Source of the DNA: Acidicapsa dinghuensis
Lineage (GTDB): Bacteria > Acidobacteriota > Terriglobia > Terriglobales > Acidobacteriaceae
Assembly (NCBI RefSeq): GCF_025685685.1
Contig: NZ_JAGSYH010000002.1
Location: forward strand, 358,768-422,767
Length of the DNA stretch: 64,000 nucleotides
Reading direction: 5' to 3'
Under the pieces are notes generated by a model. That model was given only the letters and a program-made list of their open reading frames with translations, did not search any database and had not been told where the DNA came from. A program made the position numbers and the translations under genes. Shown in pieces: positions 10,155-19,709 of this stretch (position 1 is its first letter; every line of letters starts with the position of its first letter).

Positions 10155-11398
10155 GTGGTCACCTGCGCGAAAGAATGAAGGGCCTGCGAGGACGACGCCA
10201 GCCGCTCTGAGTCTTCAGGTAGATGGCACAACACCAGGGCTGTCATGTCATCCTCCTGTGGACCGCCACCAGAAAATCCATGGATGGCTGCCCACAATGC
10301 ATCGAGAATACCATCGGCTTTAAGAGTTGAAGTATTAGAAAACTCTAGCAGAAGCCGGTCCTGACCAAACTCCTCTTCATCACGAAAAACTTCAGTCAGT
10401 CCATCGGTATAAAACAGTAATCGGCTTCCGGGAACCATCGGCAGACGCACGCTGCGATAATTCATTCCGGGCAGCAGACCAAGTGGCGTGCCAGCCGCCT
10501 GAACCTGATGCTGCGCGCCATCCGGGGCGATAACGAAGCCAGGGTTGTGACCGGCATTTACGATCTCTACTTCGCCTCGCTCCTGGTCCAACCGGAGAAA
10601 GATCGCCGTCACATAGCGCCTGCGAGCCTCTTCGCCCTCCTGCCAGTGATGCTGATTCATGCGCTTGGCCAGCAGATCGAGGGAAACGCCAGTGATTGCC
10701 ATCGCCCGGAAGGCAGCGCGAAAACTGGTCGCCATGATGGCGGATGCGAGCCCCTTACCAGCGACGTCGGCCACCGCCAAAATCAGGTCGCCTTCTGGCA
10801 GCTCGATGATGTCGACATAATCGCCGCCGACCTCGTAGCAGGTCTGCGAGCGAACTGCAATCGAAAAACCAGGGATAGAAGGCATTTTCTGCGGCAATAA
10901 CGAACGCTGAATTTGCCTGGCTGCATCGAGATCCTGCTGTACTCGCGCCCACTGCAGATTGCGCTCATGATTGCGGGCGTTTTCGAGTGCAACAGCCGCC
11001 TGAAGCGCTAAACCTTCCAGAAAATCCTGCTCATATAAAGTGATGGCGCGGCCATCGGGCGGCGCGACGAGCAACTCAGTCATCCGCTTGCCTTCGCGGT
11101 CGTCGAGCGGATAGCAGTACACACCGTTCCGGCTTCCTACGTCAGTCACTTCGGGTGCGTCGCCATACGACAGTCCGGAACCGGTAAACGCTGCTCCTGC
11201 CATCTCAAGTTCGCGGACTACAATCTGAAGGACCGTTTCGAACACTTCGTCTTCCCGGGTCGTCGAATGGACCTGGCGGGACACCTCCAACAGCGCTTGC
11301 AGACGCGCAACCTGCTGCTGCAGGTCCATTGTCTGATCCTGAGCGGCCGAGCCATCGCCAGGAATTGCGCTCATCGTCGGGTTGGCTCCGCTGGCCAT
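10151..11398 (-). CDS. GAF-domain PP2C phosphatase (SpoIIE/RsbU type)
   Basis: Dephosphorylates the STAS antagonist to switch the module on. With the start used here (415 residues): a short coiled coil, a GAF-like sensor domain (about 38-143), a linker with AARQIQRSLLPQ, then the SpoIIE catalytic domain with the metal-binding acidic residues of GGDYVD (191-196) and ADVAGKG (210-216). No membrane segment. The frame is open from 11509, but that start lies inside a perfect 17-bp inverted repeat and has no ribosome site; the ATG at 11398 has GGAGG ten bases upstream and begins just before the recognisable protein. Confidence 0.9.
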   Translation of the reverse strand: MASGANPTMSAIPGDGSAAQDQTMDLQQQVARLQALLEVSRQVHSTTREDEVFETVLQIVVRELEMAGAAFTGSGLSYGDAPEVTDVGSRNGVYCYPLDDREGKRMTELLVAPPDGRAITLYEQDFLEGLALQAAVALENARNHERNLQWARVQQDLDAARQIQRSLLPQKMPSIPGFSIAVRSQTCYEVGGDYVDIIELPEGDLILAVADVAGKGLASAIMATSFRAAFRAMAITGVSLDLLAKRMNQHHWQEGEEARRRYVTAIFLRLDQERGEVEIVNAGHNPGFVIAPDGAQHQVQAAGTPLGLLPGMNYRSVRLPMVPGSRLLFYTDGLTEVFRDEEEFGQDRLLLEFSNTSTLKADGILDALWAAIHGFSGGGPQEDDMTALVLCHLPEDSERLASSSQALHSFAQVTT

Positions 11399-11473
11399 TC
11401 CGAGGAAACCTCCGTGGAAGACAACTGTAGCATGGCCCACTTCTTCTGCAAATGCACCAAGAGTGATGCATGC

Positions 11474-11510
11474 CATGCAGGGAGGGTTTTCTAAAAACCC
11501 TCCCTGCATG
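11474..11510. repeat. Perfect 17-bp inverted repeat between transporter and phosphatase genes
   Basis: CATGCAGGGAGGGTTTT (11474-11490), loop CTA, then its exact complement (11494-11510). It begins 8 bases past the transporter stop on the minus strand. A stable hairpin is certain; there is no T-run after the stem, so it is not a textbook terminator. It may terminate, stabilise the 3' end of the transporter message or attenuate read-through into the phosphatase operon. Confidence 0.75.
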
Positions 11511-11518
11511 ATAGAAAC

Positions 11519-12790
11519 TCACCCCACCACAGTTTGTTTCGGTTTCGACCCGACCAATCCGTAATACGCGATGAAGAGGTAGCAGAAAGCGGGAATGACG
11601 AACGAGTGCTGGATGCCCATCTGGTCGGCCACCCAGCCAATCAACGCAGGAATAACTGCTCCGCCGACGACCGCAGTCATAATCAGACCCGAGCCTTTGC
11701 TGGTCATCGGCCCAAGACCGGCAATACCAAGCGCAAAGATATTCGGGAACATGATGGAGTTAAAGAACCCGCAGAGCACCAGACTCCAGATCGCAACCTG
11801 GCCGCTTGAGAACATCGATACAAGCACCATGACCGCTGCCGCGATACCAAAGACTGTGAGCAACTTCGCCGATTTCACCTTAGTCAACATCCAGGAACCA
11901 AGCAGACGGCCAATGAGCGCGCCGAACCAGTACAGAGACAGCAGGAAGGACGCGGTCTTTTCGCTGTCGATTCCCTGAGATTTGAAATAGTTGACCGCAA
12001 TGGACGCCAACCCGACTTCAACTCCAACATAGAGAAAGATGCCGATGGCTCCGAGAACTGTGTGCCTGTAGCTCCAGATGCTGCGGCTAAGCACGGGATC
12101 CCCCTCTTTGCCCGGCCGGAACGCCTGTGTCTGACTAACCGCGGGCAAGTGAAGGAACGCGACCGCCAGGCCCAGAATCAGAAGCCCGGCGGCAATTGCG
12201 ATATAAGGAACGCGAACCGTATTGGCGATAGCCGCTTTGCTCGCCATTTTTGACGGATCGGTGAGGATGTAAGCGCCGGCTACCAGAGGCGCAATGCTGC
12301 CGCCCAGTGAATTTAACGCCTGCGCGAGCGTAAGGCGAACTGGAGCGCTATGCTCAGGCCCCAAAATAGCCACGTAAGGATTCGCCGAAGTTTGAAGCGC
12401 GGTAACGCCAGCTCCGACGACAAATACCGCCGTCAGGAATAAGGGAAAGCTGATCAGTTTTGCAGCGGGTACGAACAGCAGGCAGCCCACAACCTGAATA
12501 AACAGGGAGACCACCATCGTGCGCTTGTATCCGATCATTTCAATCAGCTTCGATGTGGGTGACGAGAAAACAAAATATGCGAGAAAGAAAGCCGATTCGG
12601 CCAGCATCGCCAACGCGTACGGCAACGGAGCCTGAGGAGAGGAGAAGATCGACCGCAGGTGCGGCACCAGCGCCATATTCAGATTCGTAATAAATCCGAA
12701 GATGAAAAACAGTGCGGTTACGGTGATAAAAGGCCCCAGGTAGCTGGGGACATTGTCGGTTGCGGTCGGTGCGGGCGATTTTGTGGCCAT
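11519..12790 (-). CDS. Sugar MFS transporter, FucP/GluP-like (H+ symport)
   Basis: A 423-residue inner-membrane protein with about 12 hydrophobic segments. The N-terminal FIFGFITNLNMALVPHLR and the following segments resemble the fucose/glucose/galactose FucP subfamily; the actual sugar is not predictable. ATG at 12790 is chosen because GGAG and GGAAG precede it, over an upstream GTG at 12808. The nearest upstream DNA holds the 14-mer TGCTCAAACGTTTT (12936-12949), whose AAACGTTT core looks like a LacI-family operator half-pair and recurs at the GH3 glucosidase gene. Regulation by a sugar repressor is an inference. Confidence 0.88.
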   Translation of the reverse strand: MATKSPAPTATDNVPSYLGPFITVTALFFIFGFITNLNMALVPHLRSIFSSPQAPLPYALAMLAESAFFLAYFVFSSPTSKLIEMIGYKRTMVVSLFIQVVGCLLFVPAAKLISFPLFLTAVFVVGAGVTALQTSANPYVAILGPEHSAPVRLTLAQALNSLGGSIAPLVAGAYILTDPSKMASKAAIANTVRVPYIAIAAGLLILGLAVAFLHLPAVSQTQAFRPGKEGDPVLSRSIWSYRHTVLGAIGIFLYVGVEVGLASIAVNYFKSQGIDSEKTASFLLSLYWFGALIGRLLGSWMLTKVKSAKLLTVFGIAAAVMVLVSMFSSGQVAIWSLVLCGFFNSIMFPNIFALGIAGLGPMTSKGSGLIMTAVVGGAVIPALIGWVADQMGIQHSFVIPAFCYLFIAYYGLVGSKPKQTVVG

Positions 12791-12935
12791 GATCTTCCGT
12801 TTCTCCACGTTTCACTGCAATGGCGCGCGATTGCGGCCCTGTTCGAACGCTCTATCCACAGAGTCAGCCTACCGACGCCAGGACGAGTCATCTAATTCCA
12901 CACCACACTACACGGTTCCCCATGTCATGCGAAAG

Positions 12936-12949
12936 TGCTCAAACGTTTT
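12936..12949. promoter_or_regulatory. Candidate LacI-family operator (shared 14-mer, copy 1)
   Basis: TGCTCAAACGTTTT occurs here, between the divergent sugar transporter and VIT1 genes, and again at 23427-23440 at the start of the GH3 beta-glucosidase. The central AAACGTTT is a palindrome around CG, as in many LacI/CcpA-family sites. No regulator gene of that family lies in the window. Confidence 0.4.
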
Positions 12950-13016
12950 AGACTCATCTTCCCGGTACAGTGTTTCGGCGAATCAGCTATCCTTTGGGCA
13001 TCAACCGGAGGAGTAA

Positions 13017-14258
13017 GTGCCCATCGATAGCCTGTCGCCCTTTAAAAATGCCCGCAATAAGAAAGTACTCGCCGCGTTGGAAGGCAATTGGCAGGCCGAA
13101 ATGGAAGGCTACTCCACCTATCTTGCGCTCGCAGACCGGGAGACAGACGCCCTGAGGGCGCAGGTGTTGCGCCATCTGGCCTCGGCCGAACTGGAGCACG
13201 CCCAGCTTTGGGAAAATCGAATACTTGAGCTCGGGGGCGCCAAGCCCATGTACAACGGGCATCCGCACGGAGAAGCCGACTCGCTCGCCAGCCGCGCCGG
13301 CGGTCCCATGATGGCCCTGCGCCGTCTCGAAATCGAAGAAAGCCGTCACATCGCAAACTACGGCACGCAACTGAAAGAGTTAGGCGATGAAGGCTCAGTT
13401 GCAATCCTCGAACATGTGATCGAAGACGAAAAAGAACATTACCGAGAGTTAGGTTCTCTTTTACGTGGCCGGTCACACTTCGCAGCGCCCGGCGGAAAGC
13501 AGATCCTGGATGCAAAGGGCCTTCTGGAAGAGATGCTCGCCAAACGCGACAAAGCCCGCGGCGGCTCATGGGCGGGTAGCTGGATCGGCGATGCTATCTA
13601 CGGCATCAACGACGGGCTTGGCGCAATCTTCGGCATTGTCTCCGGCGTCTCCGGTGCAACAGCAACCCAAAACAGCGCGGCCCAGGCACATTACGTTTTG
13701 CTCGCCGGGCTTGCCGGCATGATCGCATCCGCGCTCTCGATGGGTTCGGGAGCTTATCTGGCGGCAAAGAGTGAGCGGGAAATCTACGAGGCAGAGTTTC
13801 AGCGCGAGCGCGAAGCCCTTGAAATGAATCCAACCGAGGCTCGGCAGCTTCTTTCGCTATATTTCCAGGTCAAGGGCCTGCCCGAAGAAGACGCCGAGCA
13901 CATAGTCGAGCATCTTGCCGCTGACTCCGATCTCATGCTGAAAGCCCTGGCCGCCGAGCGCATGAGCACAACCGAAGACGGGCTGAGGGTGCCAATCATC
14001 TCCGCCGTATCCGGTGCGCTTTCGACCGCCGTGGGAGCTATGATTCCGGTAATCCCGTTCTTTTTCATGACAGGCGCAACTGCCGTGATCACAGCGGCCA
14101 TTATTTCGCTGGTGGCTCATTTTGCCGTTGGAGCGGCGAAGTCACTCATAACTGTTCGTTCATGGTGGTCCAGCGGATTTGAGATGACAGCTGTCGGCGC
14201 TGTCGAAGGAGCCGTCACTTACGTTATCGGGCTGTGGCTCGGTCATCTTGGTGCATAA
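13017..14258 (+). CDS. Ferritin-like / VIT1-CCC1 fusion (MbfA-type metal exporter)
   Basis: Two parts in 413 residues. Residues 15-155 form an erythrin/ferritin-like four-helix bundle with E-x2-H-type ligands (AELEHAQ at 57-63, EDEKEHYREL at 136-145). Residues about 180-413 are a VIT1/CCC1 membrane transporter with about five segments (IGDAIYGINDGLGAIFG and following). Related proteins export iron or manganese from the cytoplasm and protect against metal-driven oxidative stress; direction here is inferred. The start is GTG at 13017 with GGAGGAG at 13007-13013. The 3' end overlaps the convergent hemY gene by 35 bases. Confidence 0.85.
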   Translation: MPIDSLSPFKNARNKKVLAALEGNWQAEMEGYSTYLALADRETDALRAQVLRHLASAELEHAQLWENRILELGGAKPMYNGHPHGEADSLASRAGGPMMALRRLEIEESRHIANYGTQLKELGDEGSVAILEHVIEDEKEHYRELGSLLRGRSHFAAPGGKQILDAKGLLEEMLAKRDKARGGSWAGSWIGDAIYGINDGLGAIFGIVSGVSGATATQNSAAQAHYVLLAGLAGMIASALSMGSGAYLAAKSEREIYEAEFQREREALEMNPTEARQLLSLYFQVKGLPEEDAEHIVEHLAADSDLMLKALAAERMSTTEDGLRVPIISAVSGALSTAVGAMIPVIPFFFMTGATAVITAAIISLVAHFAVGAAKSLITVRSWWSSGFEMTAVGAVEGAVTYVIGLWLGHLGA

Positions 14259-15678
14259 TCGCGACAGACGCGCCAATCAGATCTTTTGCCGCCTGCCGTC
14301 CGAGCCGGATGCAGTCGGAAATGCCGATTCCGTCGTAAGCGTTCCCTGCGAGTTTCAGTCCGGGTAGCCGGGCCACCCGATCACGAATCCGAGCCTGGCG
14401 ATCCAGATGGCCGACGGAGTATTGCGCCATGGCTCGCGGCCAGCGTTGTATCTCGATATACTCGGGAATCGCCGAGACCTGCAGAATATCCATCAGATCT
14501 TCTCGCACACGATGCGTCAGTTGCTCGTCTGACTCGCTCAGAAGATTCGGATTGCGTGCGCCTCCCAGAAATGCGCGCAGGATAGACTTCCCTGGCGCTG
14601 TGCGCCCAGGAAATTTACGATGAAGAAACGTGCAGGCCATCATCGACCGTCTCTCGACCTCTGGAACGAGAAAGCCAAAACCTTCTGGCAGTGGATCGAG
14701 ATCCGCGCCGTCGTACACGAGATTCATCGTGACCGACGAGCTATATGGGATATCTCTCAGATCGCCTGAAAGCACCTCATCAACATCGGTCAGCAACCCG
14801 GCAGCTATCCACGCAGGAGCAGCAATCACCACGCCATCGAATCGGGCAGCTATGCCGTCGGCGTACAAAAACCACCCATCCTTCGACTTCTCCAGCGCGG
14901 TAATGCTCGTACTTAAATGTATCCGGCTCGGGTCCAGTTTAGCGGTTACCGCGTCTACCAGCTGCTGCATTCCATGGCGAAGCGTGGTAAAGAGCGGCCT
15001 CGGAGCGGTCTTCGCTTGAGAACCGGATCCGTTGCTTTGCTCTGATTTGCGCGCATGCATACCGGCCAGCATGCCGCGCGTGAGCGAGCCGTATTGTGCT
15101 TCCATTTCAACTAATCGCGGCAAGACCGCCTTTGCACTGAGCTGCGTCGCATCTCCGCCGTAGATGCCCGACAACAGCGGATCGGCCAGACGGTTTACTG
15201 CTTCCTGACCGTAGTGTCTTCGCACAAGATCGGCTACCGACTCATCTCCTTCCTGCGGTCGTGGAGGATGCAGAAGCTCAAAGCCCATGCGTACTTTGGA
15301 GGGGATGCTGAATAAGCGCGTCAAAGCGGTCGGCACCAGCTTGGTCGGCACAAGGAACATTAACCCATCCGGCAGGGGAACAAGACGCTTACGGATCACG
15401 ATGAACGTCTTGCGCTGCGCATCGTTTGAAGGCGCCAGATCACGTTCGAGCCCAAGCTCGCGGCAGAGTTGCAACGCGGCTGGTTTTTCGGTCAGAAAGG
15501 AGTCAGGCCCACGCTCGATAACGGTACCTTCAAACTCAGTGGAAGAAAGCACCCCGCCAAGTCTGGAGCTGGCCTCGAACAGCTCGTATTCCACATCTGA
15601 ACCGGCTTTGCGAGCCAGCTCCAACTCATAAGCTGTGGCAAGTCCCGCGATTCCTCCGCCAATAATGGCAACGCGCAT
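14224..15678 (-). CDS. hemY: Protoporphyrinogen/coproporphyrinogen oxidase, HemY type
   Basis: FAD-dependent oxidase of late haem synthesis (484 residues). The N-terminal dinucleotide fold is GGGIAGLATAYEL (residues 7-19), followed by the FEASSRLGG motif; the C-terminus carries the second FAD-contact motif LAGNAYDGIGISDCIRLG. Whether it acts on protoporphyrinogen or coproporphyrinogen cannot be settled here, since hemH/hemQ are not in the window. It lies back-to-back with an iron-related VIT1 fusion, a suggestive pairing, and the two coding regions overlap at their 3' ends. Confidence 0.92.
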   Translation of the reverse strand: MRVAIIGGGIAGLATAYELELARKAGSDVEYELFEASSRLGGVLSSTEFEGTVIERGPDSFLTEKPAALQLCRELGLERDLAPSNDAQRKTFIVIRKRLVPLPDGLMFLVPTKLVPTALTRLFSIPSKVRMGFELLHPPRPQEGDESVADLVRRHYGQEAVNRLADPLLSGIYGGDATQLSAKAVLPRLVEMEAQYGSLTRGMLAGMHARKSEQSNGSGSQAKTAPRPLFTTLRHGMQQLVDAVTAKLDPSRIHLSTSITALEKSKDGWFLYADGIAARFDGVVIAAPAWIAAGLLTDVDEVLSGDLRDIPYSSSVTMNLVYDGADLDPLPEGFGFLVPEVERRSMMACTFLHRKFPGRTAPGKSILRAFLGGARNPNLLSESDEQLTHRVREDLMDILQVSAIPEYIEIQRWPRAMAQYSVGHLDRQARIRDRVARLPGLKLAGNAYDGIGISDCIRLGRQAAKDLIGASVAIMHQDDRATAR

Positions 15679-15736
15679 GTGTACTCGATCCAGACTTCAG
15701 TCTAAGCAATCAGGCTCGGGAAATGTGTGCGCAAAC

Positions 15737-17617
15737 TCACTTTGCACACGGCTTACCGGCACACATGGCCGCCGTAATTCCCCTGCCCTCGGTGATGGTG
15801 TAGATGCGGTCAACCGCCGGAAGTTTGATATTTTCGATCGCTCCGGAGGGCCAATGAATTTCTGCGGTTCCTGGATCAGTTGCGTAAGCCAGACCGAAGT
15901 GCACTCGCGGATCGTTCGTCGAGATAAAGCTGCCTCCACTCATCACATCCTCTCGCTGACGCATGCCATTGGTTGTTAGATACGCCGTTGCTCCTACAGC
16001 GTCTCTCGGACTCTTCGGCCCCCCAACCAATTTGATTTCAACCCAATGGTGGTGGTCTGTATTCACATTCCTCAAAAGCACTGGCGAACCATCAATTGGG
16101 CTGATCACCACATCGATCTTGCCGTCGTTAAATAGATCTCCGAAGGCGGCTCCGCGCCCTGGAATAACCGCGGCCAGCCCACTTCCGCGTACCGGTGGCA
16201 CATTGACAAACTTCAATCCTTGTTCGCTATGAAACAACAGCGGCCGCTGTGCGTAGGTTGTGCCCCAGTCGTGCTGATCGACCTCAGGATATACATGGCC
16301 ATTGACCATAAAAATATCCTTCCAGCCATCGTTGTCATAATCAATCAGACCAACTCCCCAACCCAGAAACGGCACCGTAAGCTCAGCAATGCCTGCCTGA
16401 TCGCTTACATCACTAAAGCTGGCGTTGCCGTCGTTGCGATAGAGAATCTTGTAGTCGTCAGAGAAGTCGGTCACAAGCAGATCCAGCAGCCCATTGTGCC
16501 GGTAATCGCCCGCAGCTAATCCCATCGAGGCAATCTCTCTCCCCTCTTTGTTCAGAGCAAAACCGGACACGTAACTGTTGTCCTCAAATGTTCCATCGCC
16601 CTTATTGATGTAGAGATAGTTCGGCCCCGAATCATTCGCCACCAGCAAATCTGGCTTGCCGTCATTATTCACGTCCACAAAGATCGTCGTAAATCCGTAA
16701 TACCCTTCCGGATCGGAGACGCCGGCCTTCACGCTCGTATCGGTAAAAGTGCCGTCACCATTGTTGTGAAACAGATGATCCGACTCGCCTTTTAAGCCAC
16801 GCGGACCGCACATTACCGGCGTGCCCCGCAACTGACAAAAAGCGCGCGAGACCATGCCGTTATTGGCAGTGGGCTGGTGATTCACGTCATAGTGCAGATA
16901 TCCGGAGACGAAAAGATCCAGCCTGCCGTCGCCATCGTAATCGCCCCAGGTTGCGCCATCGGACCAGTTGCCCAGCGTCACTCCGGCTTTGTCTGCCACA
17001 TCGGTAAAGGTGCCGTCGTGATTGTTGTGATAGAGACGATTCTTGCCGAAGTTAGCAACGAAGATATCTGGCCAGCCATCGTTGTCATAGTCGGCGATGG
17101 CAACGCCGAAACCCCAGCGGTCGTTCGTCACCCCGGCCTTTGCAGCCACATCAGTGAATGTGCCGTTGTGATTATTGTGAAAGAGCGCTGCATGTGGCGC
17201 AGGCGCTTTTCCGGCAAGGGCATCGTAGGTCGAACCATTCACCAGATAGATATCGAGCCAGCCGTCATTGTCGTAGTCGATCAGCCCAACACCCGAGCCG
17301 TCGGTCTCCAGAATGTATTTCTTCTGCGGAGTGCCCATCACATGCTGCCATCCACCTAACCCCGCCTCTTTCGTGACATCTTTAAAAACGATCGGCCCAG
17401 ATGCGACGAACCCGCCGGCGGTGATCGGACGCTTCTCTGCGTCATATTGCGGCGGATGGATAGGGCCAGTCGCATGTCCACCCGCCCCATTTGCCTGCCC
17501 GCTGCACGGCGCTGAAGCTACCGCAAGGGAGATCAAGAGAATTGCAGAGTGCCTCAGAAAGTGTGATCCAATTCGAGGGCTGGCGTGGTTCTGCATCGAA
17601 ATTTGCAACTCACCCAT
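15737..17617 (-). CDS. Exported FG-GAP/VCBS repeat protein with C-terminal ASPIC/UnbV domain (paralogue 2)
   Basis: Secreted beta-propeller-like protein, 626 residues from the ATG chosen. After a hydrophobic signal segment (HSAILLISLAVAS) come serial calcium-binding FG-GAP repeats of the form DYDNDGWLDIYLVNG, then an UnbV domain (QREDVMSGGSF ... IHWPSGA). Function unknown; such proteins bind surfaces or sugars. The frame is open from 17773 but its first part overlaps the upstream paralogue, so the start is 17617 or 17596. It lies 29 bases downstream of a close paralogue (17647-19581), certainly one operon. Confidence 0.85.
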   Translation of the reverse strand: MGELQISMQNHASPRIGSHFLRHSAILLISLAVASAPCSGQANGAGGHATGPIHPPQYDAEKRPITAGGFVASGPIVFKDVTKEAGLGGWQHVMGTPQKKYILETDGSGVGLIDYDNDGWLDIYLVNGSTYDALAGKAPAPHAALFHNNHNGTFTDVAAKAGVTNDRWGFGVAIADYDNDGWPDIFVANFGKNRLYHNNHDGTFTDVADKAGVTLGNWSDGATWGDYDGDGRLDLFVSGYLHYDVNHQPTANNGMVSRAFCQLRGTPVMCGPRGLKGESDHLFHNNGDGTFTDTSVKAGVSDPEGYYGFTTIFVDVNNDGKPDLLVANDSGPNYLYINKGDGTFEDNSYVSGFALNKEGREIASMGLAAGDYRHNGLLDLLVTDFSDDYKILYRNDGNASFSDVSDQAGIAELTVPFLGWGVGLIDYDNDGWKDIFMVNGHVYPEVDQHDWGTTYAQRPLLFHSEQGLKFVNVPPVRGSGLAAVIPGRGAAFGDLFNDGKIDVVISPIDGSPVLLRNVNTDHHHWVEIKLVGGPKSPRDAVGATAYLTTNGMRQREDVMSGGSFISTNDPRVHFGLAYATDPGTAEIHWPSGAIENIKLPAVDRIYTITEGRGITAAMCAGKPCAK

Positions 17618-17646
17618 AATGCTGTCTAGCCTGTTTGGCCGAACAT

Positions 17647-19581
17647 TCAATGACTGCTGAGAGCACACGGCTTCCCATTGCATAATGCGCCGGTAATTCC
17701 CTTGCCCTCGGTGATGGTGTAGATACGGTCCACTGCGGGCAGCTTCACTGTCTCTTTCGCACCAGACGGCCAATGAATCTCGGCTGTTCCTGGTTTAGTG
17801 GCATCACCCAGGCCAAAATGCAATCGTTGATCGTTGGATGAGATATAGCTTCCACTGCTCATGACGTCCTCACGCTGCCGCATACCGTTGGCCGTTAGAT
17901 ACACCCTTGCGCACATCGCATCGCGCGGGCTCTTAGGACCACCCACCAGCTTTAGTTCGACCCAATGATGATGGTCTGGATTTGCGTTCCGCAACAAAAC
18001 CGCTGGGCCATCAATCGGGTTGATGACCACATCGATCTTGCCGTCATTGAACAGGTCGCCGAACGCTGCTCCGCGTGCAGGAATTACGTCCGCCAAGCCT
18101 GTACCTTCCACGGCAGGAACCGGCTCGAATTTGCCGTTGCGCATATTGTGAAACAACAGCGGGCGCTCGGCATAACTCGTGCCCCAGTCATGATCTCCGG
18201 CGTCAGGATACACATGACCGTTGACCTCCATCAGGTCTTTCCACCCATCGTTATCGTAGTCGATAAATCCATCGCCCCAGCCAAGAAATGGGATGGTCGT
18301 GGCAGCGATTCCCGCAGAGTAACTCACATCTGTGTAGCTGGCGTCTCCGTCATTATGAAACAGCACTTTGTAGTCGTCTGAAAAGTCCGTATCGAAGATG
18401 TCCAGCAGGCCATTATTCATGTAGTCGCCTACCGCGAGCCCCATCGATGCGACTTCGCGTCCATCTTTGTTCACGGCAAAGCCGGAGACATAGCTATCGT
18501 CTTCAAAGGTTCCGTTGCCTTTGTTCATATATAGATAGCTCGCTACAGAATCGTTAGCCACCAGCAGGTCGGGCTTGCCGTCGTCATTCAGGTCGACAAA
18601 TATCGCGGTAAACCCGTAGTAACTATTCGGGTCGCTCACACCGGTCTTCGCGCTCACATCCGTGAAGGTGCCGTCTCCATTGTTATGGAAGAGATGATCC
18701 GGCTCTCCCTGCAGACCGCGCGGGCCACACATGCTGATCACACCGCGAAATTTGCACTGCGCGTATCCAACGACTTTGCTGCCACTAATCGGCAATTTGT
18801 CTCGATCAAAGTGAATATAGCCGGAGATGAAAAGATCCAGCTTTCCGTCTCCGTCATAATCGCCCCAGGTAACACCTGCCGACCAGTTGCCGAGCTCGAT
18901 GCCTGCCTTCTCTGCAACATCTGTAAATGTACCGTCATGATTATTGCGGTAAAGCCGGTTCTTGCCCCAGTTCGTTACCGCGATGTCAGGCCAGCCATCG
19001 TTATCGAAGTCTCCGATCGCCACCCCATAGCCCCAGCGGTCGTTCGTCACGCCAGCCTTCGCGGCCACATCGGTGAACGTTCCGTCATGGTTATTGTGAA
19101 AAAGGGCAGCATGGGGTGGAGTGGTCTTGCCGTCAAGCGCTTCAAATGTTGAACCGTTTACCAGATAAATGTCGAGCCAACCATCATTGTCATAATCGAT
19201 CAGCCCCACGCCTGACCCGTCGGCATCGATAATGAACTGTTTATCTGTGCGGCCCATCGTATGCGTCCAGGAGGCCAGCCCGGACTCCTTCGAAATGTCC
19301 TGAAAGATTATTGGTCCGGTTTTGACGAACCCACCGGCGGTTATTGGGCGATGCTGTTCATCGTAGACAGCCTTTGCGGCTACGCCGGTAGAGTTGCCGC
19401 TGCTCATTCCTGGCTGAACTGAGCCACTCTGTTGCGACCAGGCCACACCGCCGGTAGTGACAGCAAGAGTTGCAAATACTAAAAACACCGAACCGACGCG
19501 AATGCCCAGCAACCGGATTCCCCCGAGGCAAAGTGTACCGTATGCAATGTAGGATACGTCTCTCCACAATAAGTGTGCCAA
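17647..19581 (-). CDS. Exported FG-GAP/VCBS repeat protein with C-terminal ASPIC/UnbV domain (paralogue 1)
   Basis: 644 residues; the same architecture as the neighbour: an N-terminal hydrophobic segment (GSVFLVFATLAVTTGG), FG-GAP repeats with Asp/Asn-rich loops such as DYDNDGWLDIYLVNG and DYDGDGKLDLFISGY, then the UnbV domain ending in IHWPSGAKET. The two proteins align nearly end to end without large gaps and most aligned residues match, so they arose by tandem duplication. The start is uncertain: the frame opens with TTG at 19581, and no good ribosome site is visible. Confidence 0.83.
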   Translation of the reverse strand: MAHLLWRDVSYIAYGTLCLGGIRLLGIRVGSVFLVFATLAVTTGGVAWSQQSGSVQPGMSSGNSTGVAAKAVYDEQHRPITAGGFVKTGPIIFQDISKESGLASWTHTMGRTDKQFIIDADGSGVGLIDYDNDGWLDIYLVNGSTFEALDGKTTPPHAALFHNNHDGTFTDVAAKAGVTNDRWGYGVAIGDFDNDGWPDIAVTNWGKNRLYRNNHDGTFTDVAEKAGIELGNWSAGVTWGDYDGDGKLDLFISGYIHFDRDKLPISGSKVVGYAQCKFRGVISMCGPRGLQGEPDHLFHNNGDGTFTDVSAKTGVSDPNSYYGFTAIFVDLNDDGKPDLLVANDSVASYLYMNKGNGTFEDDSYVSGFAVNKDGREVASMGLAVGDYMNNGLLDIFDTDFSDDYKVLFHNDGDASYTDVSYSAGIAATTIPFLGWGDGFIDYDNDGWKDLMEVNGHVYPDAGDHDWGTSYAERPLLFHNMRNGKFEPVPAVEGTGLADVIPARGAAFGDLFNDGKIDVVINPIDGPAVLLRNANPDHHHWVELKLVGGPKSPRDAMCARVYLTANGMRQREDVMSSGSYISSNDQRLHFGLGDATKPGTAEIHWPSGAKETVKLPAVDRIYTITEGKGITGALCNGKPCALSSH

Positions 19582-19709
19582 CAGTTCTATGCTTGCGTAT
19601 CGATACCATGAAGCGTTAGCGTAGTGTCACATTAGGCCAATTCCGGTCTTGGATGGTCGCCCATACAACCACATCCGAAGACAAAAATTAGAAGCGGAGC
19701 TCTCTCCAA

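Noticed and set aside
16220..19152. Plus-strand open frames opposite the FG-GAP genes
   Set aside because: They mirror Asp/Asn-rich repeats of the minus-strand genes and have no ribosome sites.
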